DNA of 11,478 bases. Origin: Aquiluna sp. GTDB lineage: Bacteria; Actinomycetota; Actinomycetes; Actinomycetales; Microbacteriaceae. Both the position numbers and the translations under genes were made by a program. The notes beneath the pieces were generated by a model. The model did not search any database. It saw nothing but the letters and a program-made list of their open reading frames with translations, and was not told the DNA's origin. Location of the stretch: assembly GCA_023260495.1 (NCBI GenBank), contig JALQVB010000031.1, positions 1-11,478 on the forward strand, in the 5' to 3' direction. Within the stretch, counting starts at the first letter, position 1, and the number at the start of each line of letters is the position of its first letter. Positions 1 to 7,035 of the stretch are shown here, in pieces.

Positions 1-1103
1 ATTCGCCCATGCGGGACAAAAGTGCTCTGCCAGCTCCGTTGTCATCCTGGTGGGCTCCGTTGCCAAATCCCAGCGCTTCCGCAGACAGCTAATTGATGCA
101 ATTTCATCGCTCAAAGTGGATTACCCCGAGAATCCAATGGCCCAGATGGGCCCAGTCATAGCGAAGCCGGAGGGCAAGCTTCTCGGTGGCCTCACGAAGC
201 TGGAGCGTGGCGAGAAGTGGCTGATTGAGCCGAAGCAGCTGGATGACGGCCCGCAATCTGGAAGCAGCCATCGCCCTGCAAAATGCAGTTGATTATGGAC
301 TTACAGCTGGAATTCACTCGCTAAGCCGCCAGGAAATTTCCGACTGGCTAGAGCGAGTTCAGGCAGGCAACGTCTATGTCAACCGGGGCATTACCGGAGC
401 GATTGTGCAGCGCCAGCCCTTTGGAGGCTGGAAGAAATCGGCCGTTGGCCCAACCGCCAAAGCCGGTGGCCCGAACTACTTGTTCACCCTCACGGGATGG
501 CGTCGCAGCGATAACGAAGCAACCGAACCGATTCAGGGTCAGGGTGTCAACCAGCTGCTCAGCCTGGCCGCCATGAGCAAGCTAAACGACGACGAGCTTG
601 CATCGCTGCTTCGCGCAGCGCAAAGTGACGTTGCAGCGCTCAGGAACTACTTCGCCATGAAGAGAGACCCTTCCGCACTTGCCAGCGAGCAAAACGTGCT
701 CCGATATTTCCGGGCCGATTGCTCCATCAGGATTCAAGAATCCGCCTCCGAATATGACTCTTGGAGATTGTTGCTGTCGGCGGTAGTGCTTGGCGGAGCC
801 AGGCTAAGCGCCGCGTCGTTGCCAGCAGGCGTGGCTGAGATTCTCGCCCGGGCTGGGGTTACACTCGCTCAGGAGAGCTTCGAAAGCTGGCTGGAACGCT
901 TCTCCAAGACCAAGGGTCGGGTGAGAATAGTCGGTCAGTACCCAACGAGTGCGCTGGGTGATGTCGACATAGCGGTATACGACGGCCAACCAACCGAATC
1001 GGGCATCATCGACCTATTGCCTTTTTTCAAGGAGCAGGCGGTGAGCATCACAATGCACCGTTTCGGAAATCCCGCACTTCATGTTCGGGGACTCTCGCTC
1101 TAG
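1..1103 (+). pseudogene. putA: PutA-type delta-1-pyrroline-5-carboxylate dehydrogenase, C-terminal part, broken by deletion and frameshift
   Basis: The family oxidises glutamate semialdehyde (P5C) to glutamate with NAD+, the second step of proline catabolism. In actinobacteria it is usually fused behind proline dehydrogenase. The gene enters from the left edge, so the proline dehydrogenase part cannot be seen. Frame 2 (from base 2) carries the aldehyde dehydrogenase nucleophile motif GQKCSASS, with the catalytic Cys at 23-25, and reads homologous sequence up to KQLDD (about 247). It then runs into unrelated residues and a stop at 290-292. Frame 3 resumes the enzyme at MTARNLEAAI (from 243) and continues through YVNRGITGAIVQRQPFGGWK and AKAGGPNYL. 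It ends in a PutA-like tail of about 190 residues with LLPFFKEQAVSITMHRFGNP, with stop TAG at 1101-1103. About 30 residues normally lying between these parts, including the conserved Glu-Phe-Phe-Gly-Pro loop that contacts NAD, are absent. The enzyme is therefore probably inactive, unless this is an assembly error. Family assignment is confident; the exact PutA architecture is inferred. Confidence 0.85.
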
Positions 1104-1115
1104 GGAATTCCCAGC

Positions 1116-1142
1116 AGAATGCCAGCCCATTGGGAGTATTCT
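1116..1142 (+). other. Imperfect hairpin after the putA-like stop codon
   Basis: AGAATGC (1116-1122) can pair with GTATTCT (1136-1142) as seven base pairs including one G-T wobble. An inner CCC/GGG pair (1126-1128 with 1132-1134) closes an ATT loop. A 10-bp perfect palindrome, GGGAATTCCC (1103-1112), lies directly upstream and overlaps the last base of the stop codon. The position suits transcript termination between the putA-like gene and the exporter, but no run of T follows, so it is not a canonical intrinsic terminator. It may only be a 3'-end stabilising structure or chance. Confidence 0.3.
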
Positions 1143-1155
1143 GGGTGACTGGCTG

Positions 1156-1175
1156 GTTGGAACCAGTTAGAACCA
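1156..1175 (+). promoter_or_regulatory. Tandem 10-bp direct repeat upstream of the exporter, candidate operator
   Basis: GTTGGAACCA (1156-1165) is followed immediately by GTTAGAACCA (1166-1175), matching at 9 of 10 positions. The repeat period of 10 bp is about one helical turn, so a protein could contact both copies on the same DNA face. The first copy also sits in a near-palindrome, CTGGTT-GG-AACCAG (1153-1166). The repeat lies 15 bp before the TTG start of the exporter and just ahead of its ribosome binding site (GAGG, 1181-1184). Exporters are often controlled by local repressors, but no regulator gene is in the window, so the operator role is inference. No convincing -10/-35 pair was found here. 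Confidence 0.35.
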
Positions 1176-1190
1176 AACATGAGGTAGACC

Positions 1191-4100
1191 TTGCACATTC
1201 TCTCTAAGCTCTCGCTTGCCAACCGCGCCGTAGTCGCACTAATTACCGTCATTGTTGCGGCATTTGGCTACATCTCGGTCGGAGCGCTCAAGCAGGAACT
1301 GATTCCATCGATTGAAATTCCGTCCGCAGCAATCGTGACAAGCTACCCGGGCGCCTCTCCAGAGGTGGTCGACAGCCAGGTTTCCAGCACCATTGAACAA
1401 GCCGTCTCTGGACTAGAAGGAATCGAATCCACCAGCGTCACCTCCACTACGGGCCTTTCGGTTCTGCGAGTTAGCTTCCAGTTTGGAACCACCACCGAGG
1501 AGGCCACCCAGCGGCTAAATGATGCGCTCGATGGCGTGTCTTCGGTGTTACCGGCGGATTCATCCCCCCAGGTGATCTCGGGCAGCTTTGATTCTGTCCC
1601 AATCATTGTTTTGGCAATCAGCGATGTCAACGGCGATAACGAGCGAATTGGCAAAACGCTTGAAGAGGTAGCGCCGGCTCTATTCCGTCAGGTGGATGGA
1701 ATCCGTGACATCACCGTGAGTGGAGCCAAGGAAAAGCGAATCAATTTGGAATTGGACCAGATTGCCCTGGCCCAAGCGGGTCTTAGCCAGCGCGAGATTG
1801 CAACGGCACTTAGCTCAAACGGGCTAATTCTCCCGGTCGGATCCATAGTCGACAGCGAGGGATCCATAGCGGTACAGGTGGGATCTGCAGTTGACACCAT
1901 TTCGGCACTTGAGGGACTGCCACTGATTAGCTCCTCCCCCGCCCCAGGAGCGCCTGCTGTGCTGCTCGGAGACGTAGCAAAGATTTCACTTGAGGATGCT
2001 CCTGTCACCTCAATCTCACGAGTCAACGGACTCGAGTCACTTGCAGTTTCAATCGTTAAGACTCCAGATGGCAACTCGGTCGCAGTTTCCAACGGAGTTC
2101 AAGACCTGATTCCAGAGCTTGAACAAGCTCTTGGTGGTGACGTGACAATCACGACCACCTTCGATCAGGCTCCATTCATCGAGAAGTCAATCAAGGACCT
2201 CACCGTCGAGGGACTCCTTGGCCTCGGCATGGCCGTGCTGGTGATTCTGGTGTTCCTGTTGAGCGTCAAGTCCACCATCATCACTGCTATCTCCATCCCA
2301 ACATCCGTGCTGATTACCTTCATCGGACTGTCGGTGGCGGACTACTCGCTAAACCTGCTGACTCTTGGAGCCCTCACTATTTCGATCGGTCGCGTGGTGG
2401 ATGACTCGATTGTGGTCATCGAAAACATCAACCGACACCTCAGCTATGGTGAGAAGCGCAAGAAGGCGATTCTGACGGCTGTGCGCGAGGTGGCCGGCGC
2501 CATCACCGCCTCCACAATCACGACGGTGGCCGTTTTCCTACCAATCGCCCTGGTCGGCGGGCTGGTTGGCGAACTGTTCCGTCCGTTCGCCTTTACCGTT
2601 GGCATCGCCCTGTTGGCATCGCTATTGGTAAGCCTCACCATCGTGCCGGTGTTTGCCTACTGGTTCCTCAGAATGCCAAAGAGGCTCCGGGCGGCCAAGG
2701 AAGCAAACCCGAAGAATTTCGAGAAAAAGCAGCGCAAGGAGGAAGAGGAGCGCGAAAAGCGAGGCTTCCTGCAGCGTGGCTACATTCCAATTCTCCGCGG
2801 CACCACCGGTCACCCTTGGCTCACCCTGACCGCGGCGCTCTTGATCCTGGGGTACACCTTCTCACTGGTGCCGCTGCTGAAGACCAACTTCATTGAAGGG
2901 GGCGGCTCCTCGCAGTTCTTCGCCAGGCTCGAGATGCCTGCCAGCACCTCGCTTGAGGAGCAGGATGTTGCCGCAACCGAACTTGAATCTCAGATTCTCG
3001 CTATCGAGGGCGTCGATGTGGTTCAAACCACAATTGGATCTGCAGCCGATGGCCGAGTCGCCTTTGGCGCTGCAGCGTCTGGCATTTCCTTCACGATTAC
3101 CGCGGATGAGACAGCCAGCATCGAAGACCTGCAGGCCAAGGTTTTGAACCTGCCAGCTCCTGCGGACAGCGAGATTACCTCCACCCAGGGTGGCGGATTT
3201 GGCTCTTCTGAGACCATCGACATTCAAGTACTGGCCCCAGACAATGAATTGCTCCAAGAGGCGGTTTCAACAATTGCTGAGAGCATGCAGGGTCTTAGCG
3301 ATGTAACGGCCGTGACGACCACACTCGAGGCCGATGAGCGTGTCCTCGAAATTGTGGTTGACCGCGAGGCGGCCGCCCAGTATCTACTGGCAGAAACCAC
3401 GGTGACCGGAATTGTCGCAGCGCAGCTGAGGCCAACTCCGCTTGGCACGCTGAGTATCGAGGATCAAGACGTCTCGGTTTACATTGCCGGTGCCGAGGCT
3501 CCAGAGTCGATTGCTGAGGTGAAAGCCTTGCAGATTCCAACCTTTGCTGGCCTGGTTCGCTTGGATGAAATCGCATCGGTTAACGAGGTACTCAAGCCGA
3601 CTTCGATTACCTCTGAGCTGGGTAGCCGCACTGCACAGGTGAACCTCACCCCAGCCGGAGACGATCTCGGCGCGGTGAGCGCAGCTATAACGGAGCGCCT
3701 TGACACCGTGAACCTTCCGGTTGGCGTTGAGGCGTCTATCGGCGGTGCAGCTGCCGACCAGGCAGAGAGCTTCCAGCAGCTTGGGCTTGCTCTGCTGGCC
3801 GCAGTGGCGATTGTTTACATCGTCATGGTGGCAACCTTCTCCAGCCTCATCCAGCCGCTACTTCTGCTGATTTCTATTCCATTTGCGGCAACCGGCGCCC
3901 TTGGTCTCCTGCTGTTGACCGACACCGCCCTTGGCGTTCCGGCTCTTATTGGAATGCTGATGCTGGTCGGAATTGTGGTTACCAACGCAATCGTTCTGAT
4001 TGACCTTGTGAATCAATACCGACGCAGCGGAAGCAGTGTCATCGACTCATTGATGAACGGAGCGCGTCAGCGACTGCGCCCCATCTTGATGACCGCACTG

Positions 4101-4826
4101 GCCACCATCTTCGCCCTTACGCCAATGGCGCTTGGCCTCACTGGCGACTCCGGATTCATTTCGCAGCCGCTAGCCATTGTGGTTATAGGTGGTTTGTTCA
4201 GCTCGACTCTGCTAACTCTGATTCTGGTGCCAACGCTCTACTGGCTGGTTGAAGGTCGCAAGGAGCGCAAGCAACTAAGGAAACAGCGCAGGGAAGCCCG
4301 CAGGGCCAAGAAGGCAGAAGCAAAAACCGCCAAGGCCAAGGCCAAAGTCGGCACAGATGTTGCCAACGCATCCGTTGCGGAAGCGCAGCCCATTGCCACA
4401 ACCGAGGCCGAGCCTGCGGACGGACCAGCCGGCGAGCCTCTGACTCCCGCAGCTCCGGAACAAGTCGTTGACGCAGAGAGTTCCGATGACGCTATCGCTG
4501 CTGCGCTCGAACAAAGCTTCCAGCCCGCTCAGCCAGCTCCGGCACCCGAAATGCACTGGTCGGACGATGATTTGGCGAAGACCCTTGAGGAAGATGCGCA
4601 GATGCCGCTTGATGATGAGCAGCAAATGTCCTGGAGCGAGGAGCCAACCGAGACGCCTAGAGCCAAAGCAACGGGAGATTCAGACTTGCCTGAATTCCTC
4701 ACCAGTGAAATACCGATCGTGCAGCAGCCCAGCGAGAATCTCTCTCGCAAGGAGCGCAAAGAACTCAAGAAACTCGAGAAGGCTCAGCGTAAGGCTGCCA
4801 AGAACTCTCGCTACTCAAAGGACTAG
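1191..4826 (+). CDS. RND-family efflux permease (AcrB/SwrC-like) with long charged C-terminal tail
   Basis: A 1211-residue inner-membrane exporter of the resistance-nodulation-division superfamily, driven by proton influx. The TTG start follows GAGG (1181-1184) at 6 nt. It gives the standard N-terminus, with membrane segment 1 at about 12-30 and then the ELIPSIEIPS porter-domain entry. The duplicated layout is visible: segments 2-6 at about 340-492, segment 7 at about 541-563, a second extracytoplasmic domain, and segments 8-12 at about 863-1020. Segment 4 has the proton-relay pair D404-D405 (RVVDDSIVVIENI). Segment 10 reads GIVVTNAIVLID with T931 where AcrB has Lys, as in Gram-positive SwrC-like members. 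A charged cytosolic loop occupies about 494-540. Residues 1022-1211 extend past the usual end of the family: a basic block, an acidic Pro/Ala-rich stretch, and a second basic block. No adaptor or outer-membrane partner gene is adjacent. The substrate cannot be told; drugs, surfactants or lipids are possible. Its stop lies 2 bp before orn. Confidence 0.93.
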   Translation: MHILSKLSLANRAVVALITVIVAAFGYISVGALKQELIPSIEIPSAAIVTSYPGASPEVVDSQVSSTIEQAVSGLEGIESTSVTSTTGLSVLRVSFQFGTTTEEATQRLNDALDGVSSVLPADSSPQVISGSFDSVPIIVLAISDVNGDNERIGKTLEEVAPALFRQVDGIRDITVSGAKEKRINLELDQIALAQAGLSQREIATALSSNGLILPVGSIVDSEGSIAVQVGSAVDTISALEGLPLISSSPAPGAPAVLLGDVAKISLEDAPVTSISRVNGLESLAVSIVKTPDGNSVAVSNGVQDLIPELEQALGGDVTITTTFDQAPFIEKSIKDLTVEGLLGLGMAVLVILVFLLSVKSTIITAISIPTSVLITFIGLSVADYSLNLLTLGALTISIGRVVDDSIVVIENINRHLSYGEKRKKAILTAVREVAGAITASTITTVAVFLPIALVGGLVGELFRPFAFTVGIALLASLLVSLTIVPVFAYWFLRMPKRLRAAKEANPKNFEKKQRKEEEEREKRGFLQRGYIPILRGTTGHPWLTLTAALLILGYTFSLVPLLKTNFIEGGGSSQFFARLEMPASTSLEEQDVAATELESQILAIEGVDVVQTTIGSAADGRVAFGAAASGISFTITADETASIEDLQAKVLNLPAPADSEITSTQGGGFGSSETIDIQVLAPDNELLQEAVSTIAESMQGLSDVTAVTTTLEADERVLEIVVDREAAAQYLLAETTVTGIVAAQLRPTPLGTLSIEDQDVSVYIAGAEAPESIAEVKALQIPTFAGLVRLDEIASVNEVLKPTSITSELGSRTAQVNLTPAGDDLGAVSAAITERLDTVNLPVGVEASIGGAAADQAESFQQLGLALLAAVAIVYIVMVATFSSLIQPLLLLISIPFAATGALGLLLLTDTALGVPALIGMLMLVGIVVTNAIVLIDLVNQYRRSGSSVIDSLMNGARQRLRPILMTALATIFALTPMALGLTGDSGFISQPLAIVVIGGLFSSTLLTLILVPTLYWLVEGRKERKQLRKQRREARRAKKAEAKTAKAKAKVGTDVANASVAEAQPIATTEAEPADGPAGEPLTPAAPEQVVDAESSDDAIAAALEQSFQPAQPAPAPEMHWSDDDLAKTLEEDAQMPLDDEQQMSWSEEPTETPRAKATGDSDLPEFLTSEIPIVQQPSENLSRKERKELKKLEKAQRKAAKNSRYSKD
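4256..4270 (+). repeat. 15-nt direct repeat, copy 1, inside the exporter tail
   Basis: TCGCAAGGAGCGCAA occurs here and again, exactly, at 4745-4759. It encodes the RKERK start of a Lys/Arg-rich block from residue 1023. Both copies are in the same reading frame and open similar basic blocks at the two ends of the acidic tail. Confidence 0.75.
4745..4759 (+). repeat. 15-nt direct repeat, copy 2, inside the exporter tail
   Basis: Exact second copy of the sequence at 4256-4270, here encoding RKERK from residue 1186. The protein match extends past the DNA identity, RKERKQLRK against RKERKELKK. An old internal duplication is possible, as is convergent use of the same codons. Confidence 0.75.
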
Positions 4827-4828
4827 AT

Positions 4829-5431
4829 TTGAGCGACTACATAGTCTGGGTTGACTGCGAGATGACCGGTCTCGATGTCTCCATTGACGAAATCTGCGAG
4901 ATCGCAGTGGTGGTAACGGATGGGGAGCTGAACGTCCAGGACCCAGGGTTGCAGATTGTGATCAAGCCCTCTGATGCTGCGCTTAGCAACATGGGCGATT
5001 TCGTAACCCAGATGCACACCGATTCGGGATTGATCGACGAGATTCCCGATGGTCGGACCATGGATGAGGCGGAGCAGCTCGTGCTCGAGTACATTCAACG
5101 TTGGATCCCCGCCGAAAAGACCGCCCCACTCGCCGGAAATTCCATCGGAACAGACCGCATGTTCCTAAATCGCCAAATGCCGAAGCTGGATGGCTTTCTG
5201 CACTACCGCAACATCGATGTCAGCTCAATAAAGGAGCTGACCAGGCGCTGGTACCCGAGGGTCTACTTCCAGCTACCCAAGAAAAATGGAAATCACCGTG
5301 CTCTTGCGGACATCCTGGAGTCAATCGATGAGCTCAAGTACTATCGCCAGACGGTTTTGGTGCAGGAGCCAGGACCCAGCAGTGAAACCGCGAAGACAGT
5401 AGCGGAATCGATTGGGACTGATAGAATCTAA
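4829..5431 (+). CDS. orn: Oligoribonuclease (DEDDh 3'-5' exoribonuclease)
   Basis: A cytosolic enzyme that degrades very short RNAs of two to about five nucleotides to mononucleotides, finishing mRNA decay; in many bacteria this includes pGpG from cyclic-di-GMP turnover. At 200 residues it is slightly longer than E. coli Orn (181) because of a C-terminal extension of about 20 residues. All DEDDh catalytic residues are visible: D9 and E11 in WVDCEMTGLD, D109 in GNSIGTDRMFL, H156 and D161 in NHRALADIL. These lie almost exactly where E. coli has D12, E14, D112, H158 and D163. The TTG start is chosen because SDYIVWVDCEMTG begins at the family position and AAAGGA (4817-4822) sits 6 nt upstream, inside the last codons of the exporter. 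The gene lies 2 bp after the exporter stop, so coupled translation is likely. It is followed by tRNA-His on the same strand. Confidence 0.97.
   Translation: MSDYIVWVDCEMTGLDVSIDEICEIAVVVTDGELNVQDPGLQIVIKPSDAALSNMGDFVTQMHTDSGLIDEIPDGRTMDEAEQLVLEYIQRWIPAEKTAPLAGNSIGTDRMFLNRQMPKLDGFLHYRNIDVSSIKELTRRWYPRVYFQLPKKNGNHRALADILESIDELKYYRQTVLVQEPGPSSETAKTVAESIGTDRI
5419..5427 (+). promoter_or_regulatory. Candidate extended -10 promoter for tRNA-His
   Basis: TGATAGAAT matches an extended -10 element (TG, one base, then TAGAAT at 5422-5427). It lies within the last codons of orn, 27 bp before the tRNA 5' end, which would give a leader of about 20 nt. No good -35 hexamer is seen at the usual spacing, which extended -10 promoters can tolerate. 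It could let the tRNA be made independently of the exporter-orn transcript. The motif is short and could be chance. Confidence 0.35.
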
Positions 5432-5435
5432 CGGC

Positions 5436-5451
5436 TCTGGATCAGTCCAGA
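5436..5451 (+). other. Small hairpin between orn and tRNA-His
   Basis: TCTGGA (5436-5441) and TCCAGA (5446-5451) form a perfect 6-bp stem with a TCAG loop, ending 3 nt before the encoded G-1 of tRNA-His. No T-run follows. It may protect the 3' end of orn mRNA or present the tRNA leader for RNase P processing; both are inferences. Confidence 0.35.
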
Positions 5452-5454
5452 CAT

Positions 5455-5531
5455 GGTGGGTATAGCTCAGCTGGTAGAGCACCTGGTTGTGGTCCAGGGG
5501 GCCGCGGGTTCAAGTCCCGTTACTCACCCCA
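5455..5531 (+). tRNA. tRNA-His (anticodon GUG)
   Basis: A complete cloverleaf can be drawn. The acceptor stem GTGGGTA (5456-5462) pairs with TACTCAC (5521-5527) with one G-T wobble. The D arm is GCTC/GAGC. The anticodon stem CCTGG/CCAGG closes the loop TTGTGGT with anticodon GTG. The T arm is GCGGG/CCCGT around TTCAAGT. The histidine identity features are present: an extra encoded G-1 at 5455 opposite discriminator C73 at 5528. The 3' CCA is encoded (5529-5531). It lies 23 bp after orn on the same strand and 4 bp from the 3' end of gatB on the other strand. Confidence 0.97.
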
Positions 5532-5535
5532 AGTG

Positions 5536-7035
5536 CTAGTTGGCGCGCTCCAAGATCAGCTCACGAACCCTGGCGGCATCTGCCTGTCCGCCCATGGCCT
5601 TCATGACAGCACCGATCACCGCACCTGCGGCCTGCACCTTGCCCTCGCGAATCTTCTCAAGAACATCTGGCTGCTGAGCTAGGGCGGCATCAATTGCCGC
5701 AACCAGAGCACCCTCGTCGGTCACGACCTTCAGGCCACGCTTCTCGATTACTTCTTCCGGCTCACCCTCTCCAGCCAACACACCCGCGACTACGTCGCGA
5801 GCAAGGCGGTCGGTTAGGTCGCCAGAGTCAATCAGTTGCTGAATACGCGCAACCTGTGCTGGCGTGATTGCCAGCTCGTCTGGGGAAACGTCCTGGGCGT
5901 TTGCCAGCCTGGAAAGCTCGCCGGTCCACCACTTACGGGCGGCCTGCGGCTGGGCTCCGGCAGCAACCGTTGCTTCTACCTGATCTAGCAGATCAGCATT
6001 GAGCACGTCGCGGAATTCAAGGTCGCTGAAGCCCCAATCACCTTGCAGTCGCTTGCGCCTAAGCGCTGGGTTCTCGGGCAGCGTGGCGCGAATTTCCTCA
6101 ATCCACTCTGCTGCCGGAACTACCGGTACCAGATCCGGCTCCGGGAAATAGCGGTAGTCATCGGCATCCGACTTGGGTCTGCCGGCTGAGGTGTGGCCGC
6201 GGTCTTCGTGCCAGTGACGGGTCTCCTGGGTGATGCTACCTCCCCCAGCCAGAATGTGTGCCTGACGCTGAATCTCATAGCGAACGGCGTTCTCAACGCT
6301 TCGAATCGAGTTCACATTCTTCGTCTCGGTCCTGGTGCCAAGCTTCTCCTGGCCCCTTGGGCGCAGCGAAACATTCGCATCGCAGCGAACGTTTCCACGC
6401 TCCATACGGGCATCTGAAACGTTCATAGCCTTCACCATGTCGCGAATCGCTCGAACGTAGGCGGCCGCCAGCTCGGGAGCCTTCGCGCCGGCGCCGAAGA
6501 CCGGCTTGGTGACTATCTCAACCAGTGGCACGCCTGCTCGGTTGTAATCCACGAGCGAGTATTCAGCACCTTGAATTCGACCGGTTGCGCCACCGACGTG
6601 AGTCAGCTTTCCAGCATCCTCTTCCATGTGAGCTCGCTCAATCAAGACCTCGAACTTTTCGCCATCCTCAAGCTCGATGTCGACCTTGCCATCAAACGCG
6701 ATTGGCTCGTCATACTGGGAGGTTTGGAAATTCTTTGCCAAATCTGGGTAGAAGTAGTTCTTTCGGGCAAACCTTCCGGTTGGCGCAATCTGGCAACCCA
6801 GAGCCAGGCCGATGGCGATGGAGCTCTCGACTGCCTTCTTGTTCACGGCAGGCAGGGAGCCCGGCAGTCCGATGCAGGTTGGGCAAACGTTGGTGTTTGG
6901 CTCGCTACCAAATTCATTGGCACAGCCGCAAAACATCTTGCTCTTAGTGTTGAGCTCGACGTGCACCTCGAGTCCAATGACAACCTCGAACTGCTCAATC
7001 GCCTGCTCGTAAGGCATCAACTGATCTTTAGCCAT
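5536..7035 (-). CDS. gatB: Asp/Glu-tRNA amidotransferase subunit B
   Basis: The tRNA-binding and kinase subunit of GatCAB. It phosphorylates Glu on mischarged Glu-tRNA(Gln) (or Asp on Asp-tRNA(Asn)) and transfers ammonia delivered from GatA to give the amide. The protein is 499 residues, normal for the family. It opens with FEVVIGLEVHVELNTKSKMF (16-35). Cysteines C36, C38, C51 and C54 match the zinc site. The family signature DYNRAGVPLVEIV is at 163-175, followed by RGNVRCDANVS, and the C-terminal helical tail domain that grips the tRNA is present (about 350-499). I chose ATG at 7035-7033, not an in-frame upstream start at 7065: GGAGG (7046-7042) lies 6 nt before it, and it overlaps the gatA stop as ATGGCTAA, an 8-bp coupling overlap. 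It is the last gene of the minus-strand operon. It stops 4 bp from tRNA-His with no room for a separate terminator. Confidence 0.98.
   Translation of the reverse strand: MAKDQLMPYEQAIEQFEVVIGLEVHVELNTKSKMFCGCANEFGSEPNTNVCPTCIGLPGSLPAVNKKAVESSIAIGLALGCQIAPTGRFARKNYFYPDLAKNFQTSQYDEPIAFDGKVDIELEDGEKFEVLIERAHMEEDAGKLTHVGGATGRIQGAEYSLVDYNRAGVPLVEIVTKPVFGAGAKAPELAAAYVRAIRDMVKAMNVSDARMERGNVRCDANVSLRPRGQEKLGTRTETKNVNSIRSVENAVRYEIQRQAHILAGGGSITQETRHWHEDRGHTSAGRPKSDADDYRYFPEPDLVPVVPAAEWIEEIRATLPENPALRRKRLQGDWGFSDLEFRDVLNADLLDQVEATVAAGAQPQAARKWWTGELSRLANAQDVSPDELAITPAQVARIQQLIDSGDLTDRLARDVVAGVLAGEGEPEEVIEKRGLKVVTDEGALVAAIDAALAQQPDVLEKIREGKVQAAGAVIGAVMKAMGGQADAARVRELILERAN

Noticed and set aside
225..1103. 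The frame-3 part of the putA-like region as an independent gene starting at TTG 225
   Set aside because: It begins in the middle of a conserved aldehyde dehydrogenase fold with no proper ribosome binding site; the shifted break explains it better.
1104..1190. Riboswitch, intrinsic terminator or attachment site in the intergenic gap
   Set aside because: At 87 bp it is short. The hairpin has no T-run, no known riboswitch core is recognisable, and no integrase or duplicated tRNA end is present.
2862..3257. Antisense open frame within the exporter gene (and similar ones at 1343-1654 and 1688-2092)
   Set aside because: The sense frame has continuous RND family motifs; the antisense translations are low-complexity and resemble nothing.
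5455..5531. Integration site at tRNA-His
   Set aside because: The tRNA is intact and flanked directly by orn and gatB; no integrase, repeated 3' end or foreign genes are seen.
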